Source: Chitinophaga pendula (GTDB taxonomy: Bacteria > Bacteroidota > Bacteroidia > Chitinophagales > Chitinophagaceae). From it: a stretch of DNA of 64,000 nt. Numbering within the stretch: the stretch's first letter is position 1; every line of letters starts with the position of its first letter. The notes beneath the pieces were generated by a model. That model was not told the DNA's origin. It did no database searches and was given only the letters and a program-made list of their open reading frames with translations. The stretch is from contig NZ_CP077769.1 of the NCBI RefSeq assembly GCF_020386615.1, forward strand, positions 4,092,001 through 4,156,000, given 5' to 3'. The translations under genes and the position numbers were made by a program. Below, piece after piece: positions 1 through 8,577 of the stretch.

Positions 1-120
1 CCTGGCCCTCCCACCAGGCAAATCGTTCTTATCAATTACGGTAACGTTGTATCCTTCCTTTCTTAAATAACAGGCACTCACCATACCTGCTATTCCTGCT
101 CCAATAATGGAAACATGCAT
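1..120 (-). CDS. N-terminus of FAD-dependent oxidoreductase, phytoene desaturase (CrtI)-like (partial)
   Basis: Only the first 40 codons are in the window; the gene runs off the left edge. The start ATG is at 118-120. The protein begins with a Rossmann FAD-binding fold: a GAGIAG dinucleotide-binding glycine motif at residues 7-12, an acidic residue after the second strand (VID, about residue 30) and an LPGGRA motif near residue 35. This pattern is typical of phytoene desaturases and related amine oxidase-type flavoproteins. It diverges from a MarR-type regulator, an arrangement known for carotenoid loci in Bacteroidota, which favours CrtI, but 40 residues cannot separate CrtI from other members of the superfamily. 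Confidence 0.6.
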   Translation of the reverse strand, partial: MHVSIIGAGIAGMVSACYLRKEGYNVTVIDKNDLPGGRAR

Positions 121-130
121 AAATTGTATG

Positions 131-217
131 TTTTAATACGTAAATTAAGTCAAAAAGTATTAAAATATACATTCTACTTGCAAAATTCTATATTTTACAT
201 TTATTTTGGTATTAAAA
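131..217. promoter_or_regulatory. Three copies of a 9-bp motif between crtI-like gene and marR (probable MarR operators)
   Basis: GTATTAAAA occurs at 157-165 and 209-217 and, inverted (TTTTAATAC), at 131-139. All three lie in the 105-bp divergent intergenic region. Motif starts are 26 and 52 bp apart, about 2.5 and 5 helical turns. The copies sit close to both gene starts, as expected for a repressor acting on both promoters. Binding by the adjacent MarR protein is inferred. Confidence 0.5.
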
Positions 218-225
218 CACACATA

Positions 226-900
226 ATGGCTAATACTTCATTGATAATGAAGATCTTACCAGAAATAGATCGTTTTGAGAAAGAACATGAAGGGGAAGAA
301 TTAGACTTGAACAAATTTTCTCAATGGTTATATGCCAACAAAGAACAAAGTGAAAAACAGCCTACTTATACAAGTCCACTAAAATGGCATGGCCAGGGAA
401 AGGGAGGAAAAGCTCATTTTACTGCCTCCAATTTATTAACTGCCATTAGCAGGTATAAGAACAATTATGTCAAATTAGCACTAGAGGGATCTCCTTTTGA
501 GACTTATGATGAATTTGCATTTGTCCTGAGCCTTGTTTTCATCGGGCCTTGTACACAAACGGCACTGATAGAAAAGCATATTCAACTTAAACCTACCGGA
601 GTAGAAATAATAAAACGACTAATAAAGAAGAAATTGATAATACAATCCGCCGGAGAAAACGATCGGAGAAGTAAAATTTTAAGTGTAACCCCATCGGGAA
701 GAGCCTCGTTTCATACTTCATTAACAAAAATAAACCTGGTGACGGACCTGATGATGTCTCCACTCAATGAGGAAGAAAAATTATTACTGCTACAATTACT
801 TCAGCGGCTGGATACTCCTCACCGGCAAATCTTTAATGAAAGTAAAAAAATTACACTTGATTATTTGCAGGCATATTTTAATCATCCTCTTTCGAGTTAA
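226..900 (+). CDS. MarR-family transcriptional regulator
   Basis: A 224-residue protein with a MarR-type winged helix in its middle and C-terminal half: a helix-turn-helix around TQTALIEKHIQLKPTGVEII, then a basic wing (ENDRRSKILSVTPSGRA) that is a hallmark of the family. An upstream in-frame ATG at 115 is rejected because it would overlap the start of the divergent crtI-like gene and its operators; ATG 226 gives the usual N-terminus. It is longer than the common 140-160-residue MarR proteins because of a hydrophilic N-terminal extension. It probably represses itself and the divergent gene through the 9-bp repeats. The ligand is unknown; a link to carotenoid control is inference from context. 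Confidence 0.75.
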   Translation: MANTSLIMKILPEIDRFEKEHEGEELDLNKFSQWLYANKEQSEKQPTYTSPLKWHGQGKGGKAHFTASNLLTAISRYKNNYVKLALEGSPFETYDEFAFVLSLVFIGPCTQTALIEKHIQLKPTGVEIIKRLIKKKLIIQSAGENDRRSKILSVTPSGRASFHTSLTKINLVTDLMMSPLNEEEKLLLLQLLQRLDTPHRQIFNESKKITLDYLQAYFNHPLSS

Positions 901-1022
901 AAAATTAAGATAGCATCATGCAGCAAAAAATAGCAGCGCGCTTTATAACTTTCGTTTCAGCGGTTAATTGTAGCATAGGAATTAGGTCTGCTGTATTGAC
1001 GCCGGCAGCATTTTTTAAACAT

Positions 1023-1030
1023 TAAATTTG
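1023..1030 (+). promoter_or_regulatory. Bacteroidota -7 element of crp/fnr gene
   Basis: TAAATTTG matches TAnnTTTG exactly. A TTG at 996-998 is the best upstream candidate, though the spacing (24 bases) is long. Transcription would begin near 1037, which makes ATG 1054 a better start than ATG 1042. Confidence 0.5.
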
Positions 1031-1053
1031 TATTGCAATAAATGCAAAAGGGA

Positions 1054-1629
1054 ATGTTTGAACAGTTCAGAAATAACTTCGAGCTCAGTGATGAAAAATG
1101 GAACCATTATACAGCCTGCTTTCATAAAATTCAGGTTCCTACCAAAACCATACTTTTAAAAGAAAATGAAACTTCAAAAAAGATGTACCTGATTGAAAAA
1201 GGCTGCATCCGCGTATGGTTTAATAACGATGGAAAAGAAATTACCTCTCAATTCTTTTTTGAGAATGAAACAGTGGGTTCTATTGAAAGTTTTATGAAAA
1301 ACATCCCAAGTCCCACAAATATCGAAACTATTGAGCCAAGTATACTTTGGTGGATACATAAGGATGATTTGGATATAATACTTTCAGAAATCAAGGAAAT
1401 CCCACATTTGAGGGATATGTTCATCAACAAAATATTTGAGCGCACCTTTGATTATATGAAATACTTCATTACGACCATCAAAGATACACCACAGCAACGC
1501 TATCTTAATCTGATGAAAGAACGACCACAAGTCATCAAGCGTATTCCACAGCATTATATCGCTTCCTACCTTGGAATCTCTACCGTTCACCTGAGCCGTA
1601 TAAAAAACAAATTGGCCCAAGCACATTAA
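1054..1629 (+). CDS. Crp/Fnr-family transcriptional regulator
   Basis: A 191-residue protein with an N-terminal cyclic-nucleotide-binding-type beta-barrel (KENETSKKMYLIEKGCIRVW followed by the GKEIT turn) and a C-terminal helix-turn-helix (QHYIASYLGISTVHLSRIK). Such proteins are common in Bacteroidota and often lack the residues needed for cAMP. ATG 1042 is also in frame (4 residues longer), but the predicted transcript start near 1037 and the purine-rich AAAAGGGA before 1054 favour 1054. The next gene, a quinone oxidoreductase-like protein 106 bp downstream, has a palindrome at an activator position in its own promoter, so this regulator probably controls it. Confidence 0.85.
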   Translation: MFEQFRNNFELSDEKWNHYTACFHKIQVPTKTILLKENETSKKMYLIEKGCIRVWFNNDGKEITSQFFFENETVGSIESFMKNIPSPTNIETIEPSILWWIHKDDLDIILSEIKEIPHLRDMFINKIFERTFDYMKYFITTIKDTPQQRYLNLMKERPQVIKRIPQHYIASYLGISTVHLSRIKNKLAQAH

Positions 1630-1638
1630 ACTACATTT

Positions 1639-1654
1639 GATAACAAATGTTATC
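1639..1654. promoter_or_regulatory. Palindromic operator GATAACA-AA-TGTTATC
   Basis: A perfect 7-bp inverted repeat with a 2-bp spacer. Its centre (1646.5) is about 42 bp before the transcription start predicted from the -7 element at 1676-1683, the class II activator position of Crp/Fnr proteins. A Crp/Fnr gene lies directly upstream. Confidence 0.55.
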
Positions 1655-1675
1655 GCCCCTACCTTAACTACGGTG

Positions 1676-1683
1676 TAATTTTG
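1676..1683 (+). promoter_or_regulatory. Bacteroidota -7 element of quinone oxidoreductase-like gene
   Basis: TAATTTTG matches TAnnTTTG. There is no TTG at the usual -33 distance, which fits a promoter that depends on an activator bound at the palindrome just upstream. Confidence 0.5.
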
Positions 1684-1735
1684 TTTTGCATTTAAGACAA
1701 AATGATTAGTTATCACCATTTAAACCGTACTTAAA

Positions 1736-2713
1736 ATGAGAGCTGCAGTAGTATATCAAAGTACTGGCATACCAACATTTGTCGAAGATTTTGCAGTACC
1801 CATCGTCCAGAATGAAAATGAATTAATAATTTCTGTAAAAGCGGCTGCCGTAAAAAATCTTGACAAGACACGTGCAAGCGGAAAACATTATTCCATGGAA
1901 AACGAACCGCATACCGCTAGAATTCCTGGTGGTGATGGTGTAGGCATATTAGCAGATGGAACAAGGGTTTATGGCATTGGGACAAGTGGTATGCTTGCCG
2001 AAAAAGCGATAGTTGAGAAAGACCGGATAGTAAAACTGCCTGCAGGAATTGACAATGCGTCAGCCGCCGCTCTCCCCAACGCTGTAGTGGGTTCTGCTAT
2101 GGCACTTCGTTTCAGGGCATGTTTAGAAAAAAATGAAACGGTACTAATAAATGGAGCGACAGGTGTAACGGGCAAACTTGCGGTGCAAGTTGCCAAGTTT
2201 TACGGTGCAAAAAGGGTAATTGCAACTGGCAGAAATGAAGCCTCACTTCAAGCGTTATTGTTATTGGGAGCTGACGAAATTATTTCATTAAAACAGGACG
2301 ACAAGCGTTTTGTTGCCCAAATAAAAGCTACTCATGAAGAGCATCCCATTGATATTGTAATTGATTATTTATGGGGGCATAGTGCAGAATTAATTTTGTC
2401 GGCCATAAAAGGGAATGGCGATTTTTCACACCGTACAAGGTATGTCACTGTCGGTGGTATGATGAGTGATACGATTACGCTATCTTCTTCAATTTTAAGA
2501 GGAACTGATATTCAGATTTACGGTTCTGGTTTAGGGAGCTGGACACGGGCGGAAATAAAATCATTGATTGCAGAAATTCTTCCCGATATGTTTCAGCTGG
2601 CTGCGGATGGGAAATTAAAAATAGCAACCGTTCCTGTAGATTTGAAAGATATTGAAACGGTATGGGATATGGATGTGGACGGAGGCAAGCGAATCGTCGT
2701 AATGATATCATAG
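1736..2713 (+). CDS. Zinc-independent medium-chain dehydrogenase/reductase, quinone oxidoreductase-like
   Basis: A 325-residue MDR-superfamily protein. The N-terminal GroES-like domain (residues 1 to about 120) contains the substrate-side motif IPGGDGVGIL. The NADPH-binding Rossmann domain carries INGATGVTGKLAVQVAK (about residues 138-155), with a following Arg/Lys-rich stretch (YGAKRVIATGRNE) that favours NADPH. The cysteine cluster of zinc alcohol dehydrogenases is absent. Members reduce quinones or alpha,beta-unsaturated carbonyls. The substrate cannot be read from the sequence. A Crp/Fnr gene lies directly upstream, and an electrophile or redox stress response is plausible but not shown. 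Confidence 0.85.
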   Translation: MRAAVVYQSTGIPTFVEDFAVPIVQNENELIISVKAAAVKNLDKTRASGKHYSMENEPHTARIPGGDGVGILADGTRVYGIGTSGMLAEKAIVEKDRIVKLPAGIDNASAAALPNAVVGSAMALRFRACLEKNETVLINGATGVTGKLAVQVAKFYGAKRVIATGRNEASLQALLLLGADEIISLKQDDKRFVAQIKATHEEHPIDIVIDYLWGHSAELILSAIKGNGDFSHRTRYVTVGGMMSDTITLSSSILRGTDIQIYGSGLGSWTRAEIKSLIAEILPDMFQLAADGKLKIATVPVDLKDIETVWDMDVDGGKRIVVMIS

Positions 2714-3044
2714 AAGGGTGGTCAACGGGATAGATAATATATTCGAATGCATGTACTATAGCAAATTGTTGCTGCTTCTTTCCCGGACAGCACGATAAGC
2801 AAACTACAACCAGCTATTTCTTCCAGATTGATGTTTTCGAGAGCTGCTGTGCAACAATTGGCGCCATTCCGCCCCCCCATGAATAGGATTACAATTAATT
2901 TATTATGGTTGTTCAGGGGTGTACCTAATAGAAATGATGACTGAAGAAATTCCGTCCTTACTAAGCCGATTTGATGACCATCTAAGTTGTGAAGATCAAA
3001 AATGACAATAAAACGGTACTGTAATGATAAATTAATTTTTTCTA
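2714..3044. other. Intergenic region without a recognised gene
   Basis: About 330 bp between two genes whose 3' ends face each other. The longest plausible reading frame starts at 2937 and is only 23 codons. I see no strong hairpin or promoter here. Confidence 0.5.
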
Positions 3045-3905
3045 TCAGGCAGTACTTTTGAAAGCGTTTCTGTAAGCCAATGGCGTCATGCCTTTAGCCA
3101 GCTTGAATTGCCTGTTAAAGTAGGATACATTTCCATAACCACATTCAAAGCAAATATGCGCAATACTTTCTTTGCCATCCTGCAGCATTTTGCAGGCGTG
3201 CGTTATCCGTACGTCATTCACAAATTGCGAGAAAGTTTTACCGGTTCGTCGTTTGAAGTACCGGCAAAATGCCGCCACGTTTAAATGTGCAAGTGTTGCT
3301 GCCACTGAGCTTTTAACCTCATCGGTAAAGTTTTCCAGAATATATTTAAGGACAGGCTCCATTCGTTCATAATCCTTAAGATTGTTAAAGGAAGTGAGAT
3401 CGCTGGCCAGGCGAAAAATGCTTGTACTTTTCAACCCGGATAGTTCATGCAATAAGCGAAGAAGCAGTATAAAATCTGGCAATGGTTTATGTTCAAACTG
3501 AAAAAACAGTTTTTTAGTGCTATCTGCTGCTAGCAACCGGCAGCCATAAGAGGAATTGTCCAGCAATGATCTTACCTGCCGCAGCTCAGGTGTTTCAAAA
3601 AAAGATTCGCCTGCAAAATCCCTTGTAAACTGAATAACAATCGCATGCGCCATTTCCCCCGATTGCAGGAACACCGGGTCATTGTAGAAGCAATGTTCGA
3701 AACCGGGTCCAAAAAGATAAACATCGCCGGCTGTGAAATTGGTCACGCCGCTGCCACTGTAAAGTTTACCATAGCCATGGCCAATGTAGATAATCTCGTA
3801 TGCAGCGTGAAAATGAATCGGCGCTAAGAAAGACGGCTGGTAGTAAGTTTTTACTACAAAACTGGCATCTGCAGGGATCTGAAGTCGCTGAAACACTGTT
3901 TTCAT
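3045..3905 (-). CDS. AraC-family transcriptional regulator
   Basis: A 286-residue protein: N-terminal cupin sensor domain (HFHAAYEIIYIGHGYG, about residues 24-39, with paired histidines) and two C-terminal helix-turn-helix motifs (VAATLAHLNVAAFCRYFKRRTGKTFSQF, then SIAHICFECGYGNVSYFNRQFK). The reading frame is open for another 35 codons upstream, but that stretch is hydrophobic and unlike the family; ATG 3903-3905 (MKTVFQRL) is the expected start. It diverges from the SDR gene at 4173 and is a good candidate for its regulator. The inducer is unknown, possibly a sugar given the neighbours. Confidence 0.85.
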   Translation of the reverse strand: MKTVFQRLQIPADASFVVKTYYQPSFLAPIHFHAAYEIIYIGHGYGKLYSGSGVTNFTAGDVYLFGPGFEHCFYNDPVFLQSGEMAHAIVIQFTRDFAGESFFETPELRQVRSLLDNSSYGCRLLAADSTKKLFFQFEHKPLPDFILLLRLLHELSGLKSTSIFRLASDLTSFNNLKDYERMEPVLKYILENFTDEVKSSVAATLAHLNVAAFCRYFKRRTGKTFSQFVNDVRITHACKMLQDGKESIAHICFECGYGNVSYFNRQFKLAKGMTPLAYRNAFKSTA

Positions 3906-4118
3906 ATCAGATATTATTATACAAATAACATGATAAAATAAGTGATTTGCCTTATTATTTGTAAATATTGTATAAAAAACTCGCAAACATTGTATTTTTC
4001 TGACATCCATGGCTGGCCTAAGTTTGCCGGTATTAGGGGTTTTATTTCCAGGAAAGCCTATATGAACAACAATACTAATACAGCCGATCAGTAGTAAGCC
4101 ATTTTTTAGGCAGTAATA

Positions 4119-4147
4119 TTGTCTTAATGGTATTATCTCTATGTTTC
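4119..4147 (+). promoter_or_regulatory. Probable promoter of SDR gene
   Basis: TTG at 4119-4121, 18 bases, then TATGTTTC at 4140-4147, one base from TAnnTTTG. Transcription from about 4153 supports ATG 4173 as the start of the SDR rather than the in-frame GTG at 4149. Confidence 0.4.
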
Positions 4148-4172
4148 TGTGATATATAAAAGTATAAGTGTT

Positions 4173-4931
4173 ATGTCATTTAAAGGAAAAGTAGTTATTG
4201 TAACCGGCGCGGCGCGGGGAATTGGATTAGAGATCTGCCGACAGCTAGTAAAACAGGAAGCCTATGTGGTGTTAAATGATGTTGATCCGGAGTTGGCACA
4301 TGAGGCAGTGATGAGACTGAATGCCACGTTTGGGATGTTTTCTGTGAGTATTCCTGGGGATTGTCGGGATATGACCGTTATCCAATCGTTGGTTAATGGT
4401 GCGGTGAGCAAGTTCGGAAGACTTGATGTGGCCATTGCAAATGCTGGGATTACTTTATTTGGACCATTTCTTACTTTTTCACGCGAGGCGTTTGCCAGCA
4501 TTTTGGATGTGAACATTGGGGGGGCATTTTTCCTCGCACAAGCCGCTGCTGGGCAAATGAGACAGCAGGGGCACGGAGGATCCCTGCTGTTTATGTCATC
4601 TGTGACGGCACATTTGGCACACCGAGACTTGGTGGCGTATGGTATGACTAAAGGAGCGCTGGAATGTCTGGCGCGTAATCTTGTAGTGGAGCTTTCTGAA
4701 TACGGCATCAATATTAACACGGTTGCGCCTGGTGCAACTTTGACGGAGCGTACGATGTTGGATGATGTATACGAGACCACTTGGCGCGGCATTACACCCA
4801 ACGGACAAGTGGGAAAGGTCGCTGATGTGGCAACCGCTGTACTATTTCTCGTTAGCGAGAGCGCCAGGCATATCACGGGGCAGCATATAGTGGTAGACGG
4901 GGGCTGGACCAGTGTTGGCATCAATCCTTAA
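4173..4931 (+). CDS. Short-chain dehydrogenase/reductase (classical SDR)
   Basis: A 252-residue classical SDR. The cofactor motif TGAARGIG is at residues 11-18, NAG at about 90-92, the catalytic Ser near 143 and Tyr156-x3-Lys160. The C-terminal part has the APGATLT segment and the usual VVDGGW end. The aspartate after the second strand (NDVD) favours NAD. It starts a run of plus-strand genes for a PQQ dehydrogenase, a sugar-acid-type dehydratase and a sugar isomerase, so an aldose or sugar-alcohol/lactone substrate is likely, but the family is too broad to name it. The first in-frame GTG (4149) lies upstream of the predicted transcript start and is rejected. Confidence 0.85.
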   Translation: MSFKGKVVIVTGAARGIGLEICRQLVKQEAYVVLNDVDPELAHEAVMRLNATFGMFSVSIPGDCRDMTVIQSLVNGAVSKFGRLDVAIANAGITLFGPFLTFSREAFASILDVNIGGAFFLAQAAAGQMRQQGHGGSLLFMSSVTAHLAHRDLVAYGMTKGALECLARNLVVELSEYGININTVAPGATLTERTMLDDVYETTWRGITPNGQVGKVADVATAVLFLVSESARHITGQHIVVDGGWTSVGINP

Positions 4932-5163
4932 TCGACCGTAATCAGTTTATTATGGGAGCACGATGGGATACACGACTGGTAAAAACGGCTTACGTTGCAT
5001 TTACCATTACAAAGAGCGTTGTACTTGTCTGGAAAGGACATGGTTATTCGGGACTGCCGGCGAAGAGATTTTCGTATAACCAGGTACACTAAATTCCTAC
5101 ACCTCGTAATGAAAGTACTCAGCGTGCCGACTGAGATTTTTGACGCTTTAAATTAACGTAGCC

Positions 5164-6051
5164 ATGAGACTTGTGCACACTGAAATTACTCCTTTCATTA
5201 AAGATGCAGTTTCAATTGAACTGCGTGAGCAATCGTTCCTTAGTTCTCCCTTTTTTGCTCAACCGATATTTCACGCTCACCCTGAACTCGAGTTAGTCTA
5301 TATCCTCGAAGGTCATGGTAAACGGATCATTGGAAATGTGATAGAACCATTTGAGCCCGGTGACATGGTGTTTATTGGTTCGAATGCGCCTCATGTATGG
5401 TTAAGTGATCCGGTGTACTACGATACTACTGCTACGCTTCGTTCGAAGGCGATTGTAGCTTATTTTAATCAAGACATCTTTCAACCCTTCTTCCAATCGG
5501 TAAAAGCACTGAACGATATTTACCAGATGATACAGAAGGTGTCGGGGGGCATTTGTATTTTAGGGGACGATCGGAAGGAAATCGCAGGACGGTTGCAAGC
5601 ACTTTCCGGTAAGCAGGGATACGAAAAAATAGAAGGCTTGCTTCGGATACTGTATCTTATTTCGATTTCGCCTAATAAGCGGAACATTATAACAAATGAG
5701 CAGGATGTGTTTTTTTCCGTTCACTCCGATAAACTCATTGACGTATTGAGATATATCGAAGATAATCTGCATCGGCGCCTTACGCTTGCCTGCGTAGCAG
5801 AAATAGCCTGTATGGCGGAGCATTCATTTTGCCGTTTTTTTAAAAGGAGGACAAAGAAGCGGTTTTCCAGCTATATTGAAGAACTACGGATCTCCCGGGC
5901 AAAAAAAATGCTGATTGAGGATGATAAACCGGTTGCCGCTATTGCGGACGACTGTGGTTACAACTCCAGTTCTCATTTCGGCAAAGTTTTCAAAAAACAT
6001 ACGGGACTTACCCCCTGCCAGTTTAAAAATGATATTATGTCCGGAAAATAA
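5164..6051 (+). CDS. AraC-family transcriptional regulator
   Basis: A 295-residue protein with an N-terminal cupin sensor (FHAHPELELVYILEGHGKR, about residues 37-55; EPGDMVFIG-type loop) and a C-terminal double helix-turn-helix (LACVAEIACMAEHSFCRFFKRRT and PVAAIADDCGYNSSSHFGKVFKKHTG). It lies between the SDR and PQQ dehydrogenase genes on the same strand and shares its layout with the AraC gene at 3045, though the two differ in sequence. It probably controls this sugar-oxidation set. Confidence 0.85.
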   Translation: MRLVHTEITPFIKDAVSIELREQSFLSSPFFAQPIFHAHPELELVYILEGHGKRIIGNVIEPFEPGDMVFIGSNAPHVWLSDPVYYDTTATLRSKAIVAYFNQDIFQPFFQSVKALNDIYQMIQKVSGGICILGDDRKEIAGRLQALSGKQGYEKIEGLLRILYLISISPNKRNIITNEQDVFFSVHSDKLIDVLRYIEDNLHRRLTLACVAEIACMAEHSFCRFFKRRTKKRFSSYIEELRISRAKKMLIEDDKPVAAIADDCGYNSSSHFGKVFKKHTGLTPCQFKNDIMSGK

Positions 6052-6175
6052 ATACGGAGCCTTGATGCCAATAAAGTCAGATTTTTTGGTAAGTATTTGC
6101 TACTGCTATAATGTAGTACCTGCTATCTTCGTATAAGATGATTAATATTTCCCAGCACACTTTCTTCCACAGGTT

Positions 6176-8344
6176 ATGATAATCAAAGTACATATAAAAT
6201 GGCTCGTTTTAGCGATATTAACATTAACGGTAGGTTGTTCCCTGCTTCCAGACAAAAAATACAGCGATTGGAGAGTGAAAGGAGGAACCAATGAAAACAT
6301 GCGTTATTCGTCACTTCGACATATCGATACTGTAAACGTTCGTCAGCTTCAAGTGGCCTGGACATATTATTCCGAAAAGAAGGACAGTACGAAATATGGT
6401 CCTATGCAGTGTAACCCAATTGTGGTCAACAATGTACTTTATGGTGTTAGTCCGAGGATGAAACTGTTTGCGGTGGACGCTGCTACAGGTAGGGAGATCT
6501 GGGCCTTCGATCCTGCAGATTCCATTACAAACAGAAAATGGTACCGGAAAAGCGTAAATATGAACAGAGGGGTGGCCTATTGGGAAGACGATGAGCAGAA
6601 GGATGACAAGCGAATTATATTTACTGTAGGCCCCATCGCTTTCGCGTTGAATGCAGTTACCGGTAAACTAATTCCGTCTTTCGGTGAGGCCGGTGGCGTA
6701 GATCTTCGAAAGGGACTGGACCGTGATGAGAATGAGGTATCAATTTCGCCGACATCTCCTGCTGCCATTTATAAAAATCTGTTCATCCTGAGTGGAATGG
6801 GAGGTGATTTTACACCCGGGCATATCCGGGCATTTGATGTGCGGACGGGAAAACAACGATGGATCTTCCATACTATCCCTTATCCGGGGGAACCCGGTTA
6901 TGAAACATGGGAAAACAAAGATGCCTACAAATATCAAGGCTCCACTAATGCCTGGTCGGGATTTAGCCTCGATGAGAAAAGAGGGATTGTATTTGCGCCC
7001 ACCGGTAATCCCACGATGGACTTCTACGGCGGTCAACGGCGAGGAGCGGGATTATATGGCAATTGCCTCATCGCATTGGATGCGGCAACGGGCAAACGTA
7101 TCTGGCATTTTCAGACCGTTCATCATGACGTATGGGACTACGATCTACCTACGCCACCAGCGCTGGTGACGGTGGAACGCGATGGTAAAAAGATAGACGC
7201 CGTAGCACAAACCACTAAAACAGGTTATATTTTCGTGTTCGATCGGGAAACGGGTAAACCACTGTTTCCCATCGAAGAACGTCCCGTACCCACTAATACA
7301 TCGTTGACTGGCGAAAAGCTGTGGCCCACACAACCATTTCCGGTAAAGCCAGTACCATTTGCGAGACAAGGATTTACTGCCGAAGAGTTAAATGATCTGG
7401 TACCAGATTCCTCTTATCAGGATATCAAAAAACGATTGTCAGGATATCATTACGGACAGCGGTTTACGCCACCGTCCAAAGAGGGAACGATCGTTTTCCC
7501 GGGTTATGATGGTGGCGGTGAATGGGGAGGCCCCACTGTAGACCCGGAGACGAATATCCTGTACGTGAATGCGAACGAAATGGCATGGGTACTGACAATG
7601 GTAGATGCCACACCTGATGTAAAAAAAGATAAGACCAAATTGCAGGCGGGTGTGCTGCTTTACAACCGCTATTGTATGGGATGCCATGGGCCAGAGCGCC
7701 AGGGCGGAGGTGATTATCCCTCCATCATTGGCGTAGAGAAGAAGTATACACATGACAAATTTACGGAGTTGCTGTCTACAGGCCGGCGCATGATGCCAGG
7801 ATTTAATAACCTCTGCAAAGAGGAAAAAGATGCTTTGGCAGCCTTTATTTTGAATTTGCCCGGGGAGCAGGCCCAAAAATATGTGGGACCGATGAAAGAA
7901 GATGCACCTTATTCTGGGTCGCCGTATTCATTTACAGGATACAACAAGTTTCTGACAAAAGAAAAATACCCAGCTATTCAGCCACCATGGGGGACGCTCA
8001 GCGCTATTAACCTGAATACTGGTGAATACGAATGGAAAATACCTTTTGGTGAATTTGAGGAGTTGAAGGCGCAAGGTATTCCTACTACCGGCAGGGAGAA
8101 TTATGGTGGATCTGTTGTTACGGCAGGCGGGTTGCTTTTCATCGCGGCATCTGAAGATGGCTATTTCCGGGCCTATAATAAACGTAGTGGGCAGCTCCTT
8201 TGGCAAACGAAGCTGCCTGCTCCCGGATTGGCGACACCTGCAGTATATGCCGTAAATGGCAAACAATATATAGTGATTGCCTGTGGCGGCTCAAAATGGG
8301 GAGGAAAATCGAGTGATGCCTATGTGGCTTATGCCTTACCCTAA
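6176..8344 (+). CDS. Lipoprotein PQQ-dependent dehydrogenase with fused cytochrome c domain
   Basis: A 722-residue quinoprotein. The N-terminus is a lipoprotein signal (hydrophobic stretch, then LTVGC with Cys at about residue 21), placing it at the periplasmic face of a membrane. Residues about 30-470 and 600-722 form the PQQ beta-propeller with the repeated tryptophan-docking motif (AATGREIWAF, RTGKQRWIF, AATGKRIWHF, NTGEYEWKI, RSGQLLWQ). A haem c motif C500-M-G-C503-H504 is inserted between propeller blades, with RRMMPGF as a likely axial-Met segment. This layout is known for quinoprotein glucose/alcohol-type dehydrogenases of Bacteroidota, which pass electrons from sugar oxidation through the haem. 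No PQQ biosynthesis genes are in the window. The substrate is inferred to be an aldose. Confidence 0.85.
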   Translation: MIIKVHIKWLVLAILTLTVGCSLLPDKKYSDWRVKGGTNENMRYSSLRHIDTVNVRQLQVAWTYYSEKKDSTKYGPMQCNPIVVNNVLYGVSPRMKLFAVDAATGREIWAFDPADSITNRKWYRKSVNMNRGVAYWEDDEQKDDKRIIFTVGPIAFALNAVTGKLIPSFGEAGGVDLRKGLDRDENEVSISPTSPAAIYKNLFILSGMGGDFTPGHIRAFDVRTGKQRWIFHTIPYPGEPGYETWENKDAYKYQGSTNAWSGFSLDEKRGIVFAPTGNPTMDFYGGQRRGAGLYGNCLIALDAATGKRIWHFQTVHHDVWDYDLPTPPALVTVERDGKKIDAVAQTTKTGYIFVFDRETGKPLFPIEERPVPTNTSLTGEKLWPTQPFPVKPVPFARQGFTAEELNDLVPDSSYQDIKKRLSGYHYGQRFTPPSKEGTIVFPGYDGGGEWGGPTVDPETNILYVNANEMAWVLTMVDATPDVKKDKTKLQAGVLLYNRYCMGCHGPERQGGGDYPSIIGVEKKYTHDKFTELLSTGRRMMPGFNNLCKEEKDALAAFILNLPGEQAQKYVGPMKEDAPYSGSPYSFTGYNKFLTKEKYPAIQPPWGTLSAINLNTGEYEWKIPFGEFEELKAQGIPTTGRENYGGSVVTAGGLLFIAASEDGYFRAYNKRSGQLLWQTKLPAPGLATPAVYAVNGKQYIVIACGGSKWGGKSSDAYVAYALP

Positions 8345-8577
8345 ACACCACGCTGTAGTTGGCGTGAAGGATGTTTTTACTGCCGGACCTCATGGCTACT
8401 TCTTCTCCGGATGTTGTAGTGCAATTGCAGGAAAGGGACGCCCGGGTTTGAGTGCCGGCCTTATTCTTCAGTATACAATCACTCAGCGTAATAGGGACGG
8501 TGTTCCGACATTAAAACAGCATTCAGGATACTGACTGGTATCCATGTATGATAAATGACCAGTAATCCAGCAATGAT

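Noticed and set aside
115..225. Upstream extension of the MarR gene to ATG 115
   Set aside because: It would overlap the start of the divergent crtI-like gene and all three operator copies, and the added residues are unlike MarR proteins.
2937..3008. 23-codon frame in the 2714-3044 gap
   Set aside because: Too short, with no ribosome binding site or relative that I can recognise.
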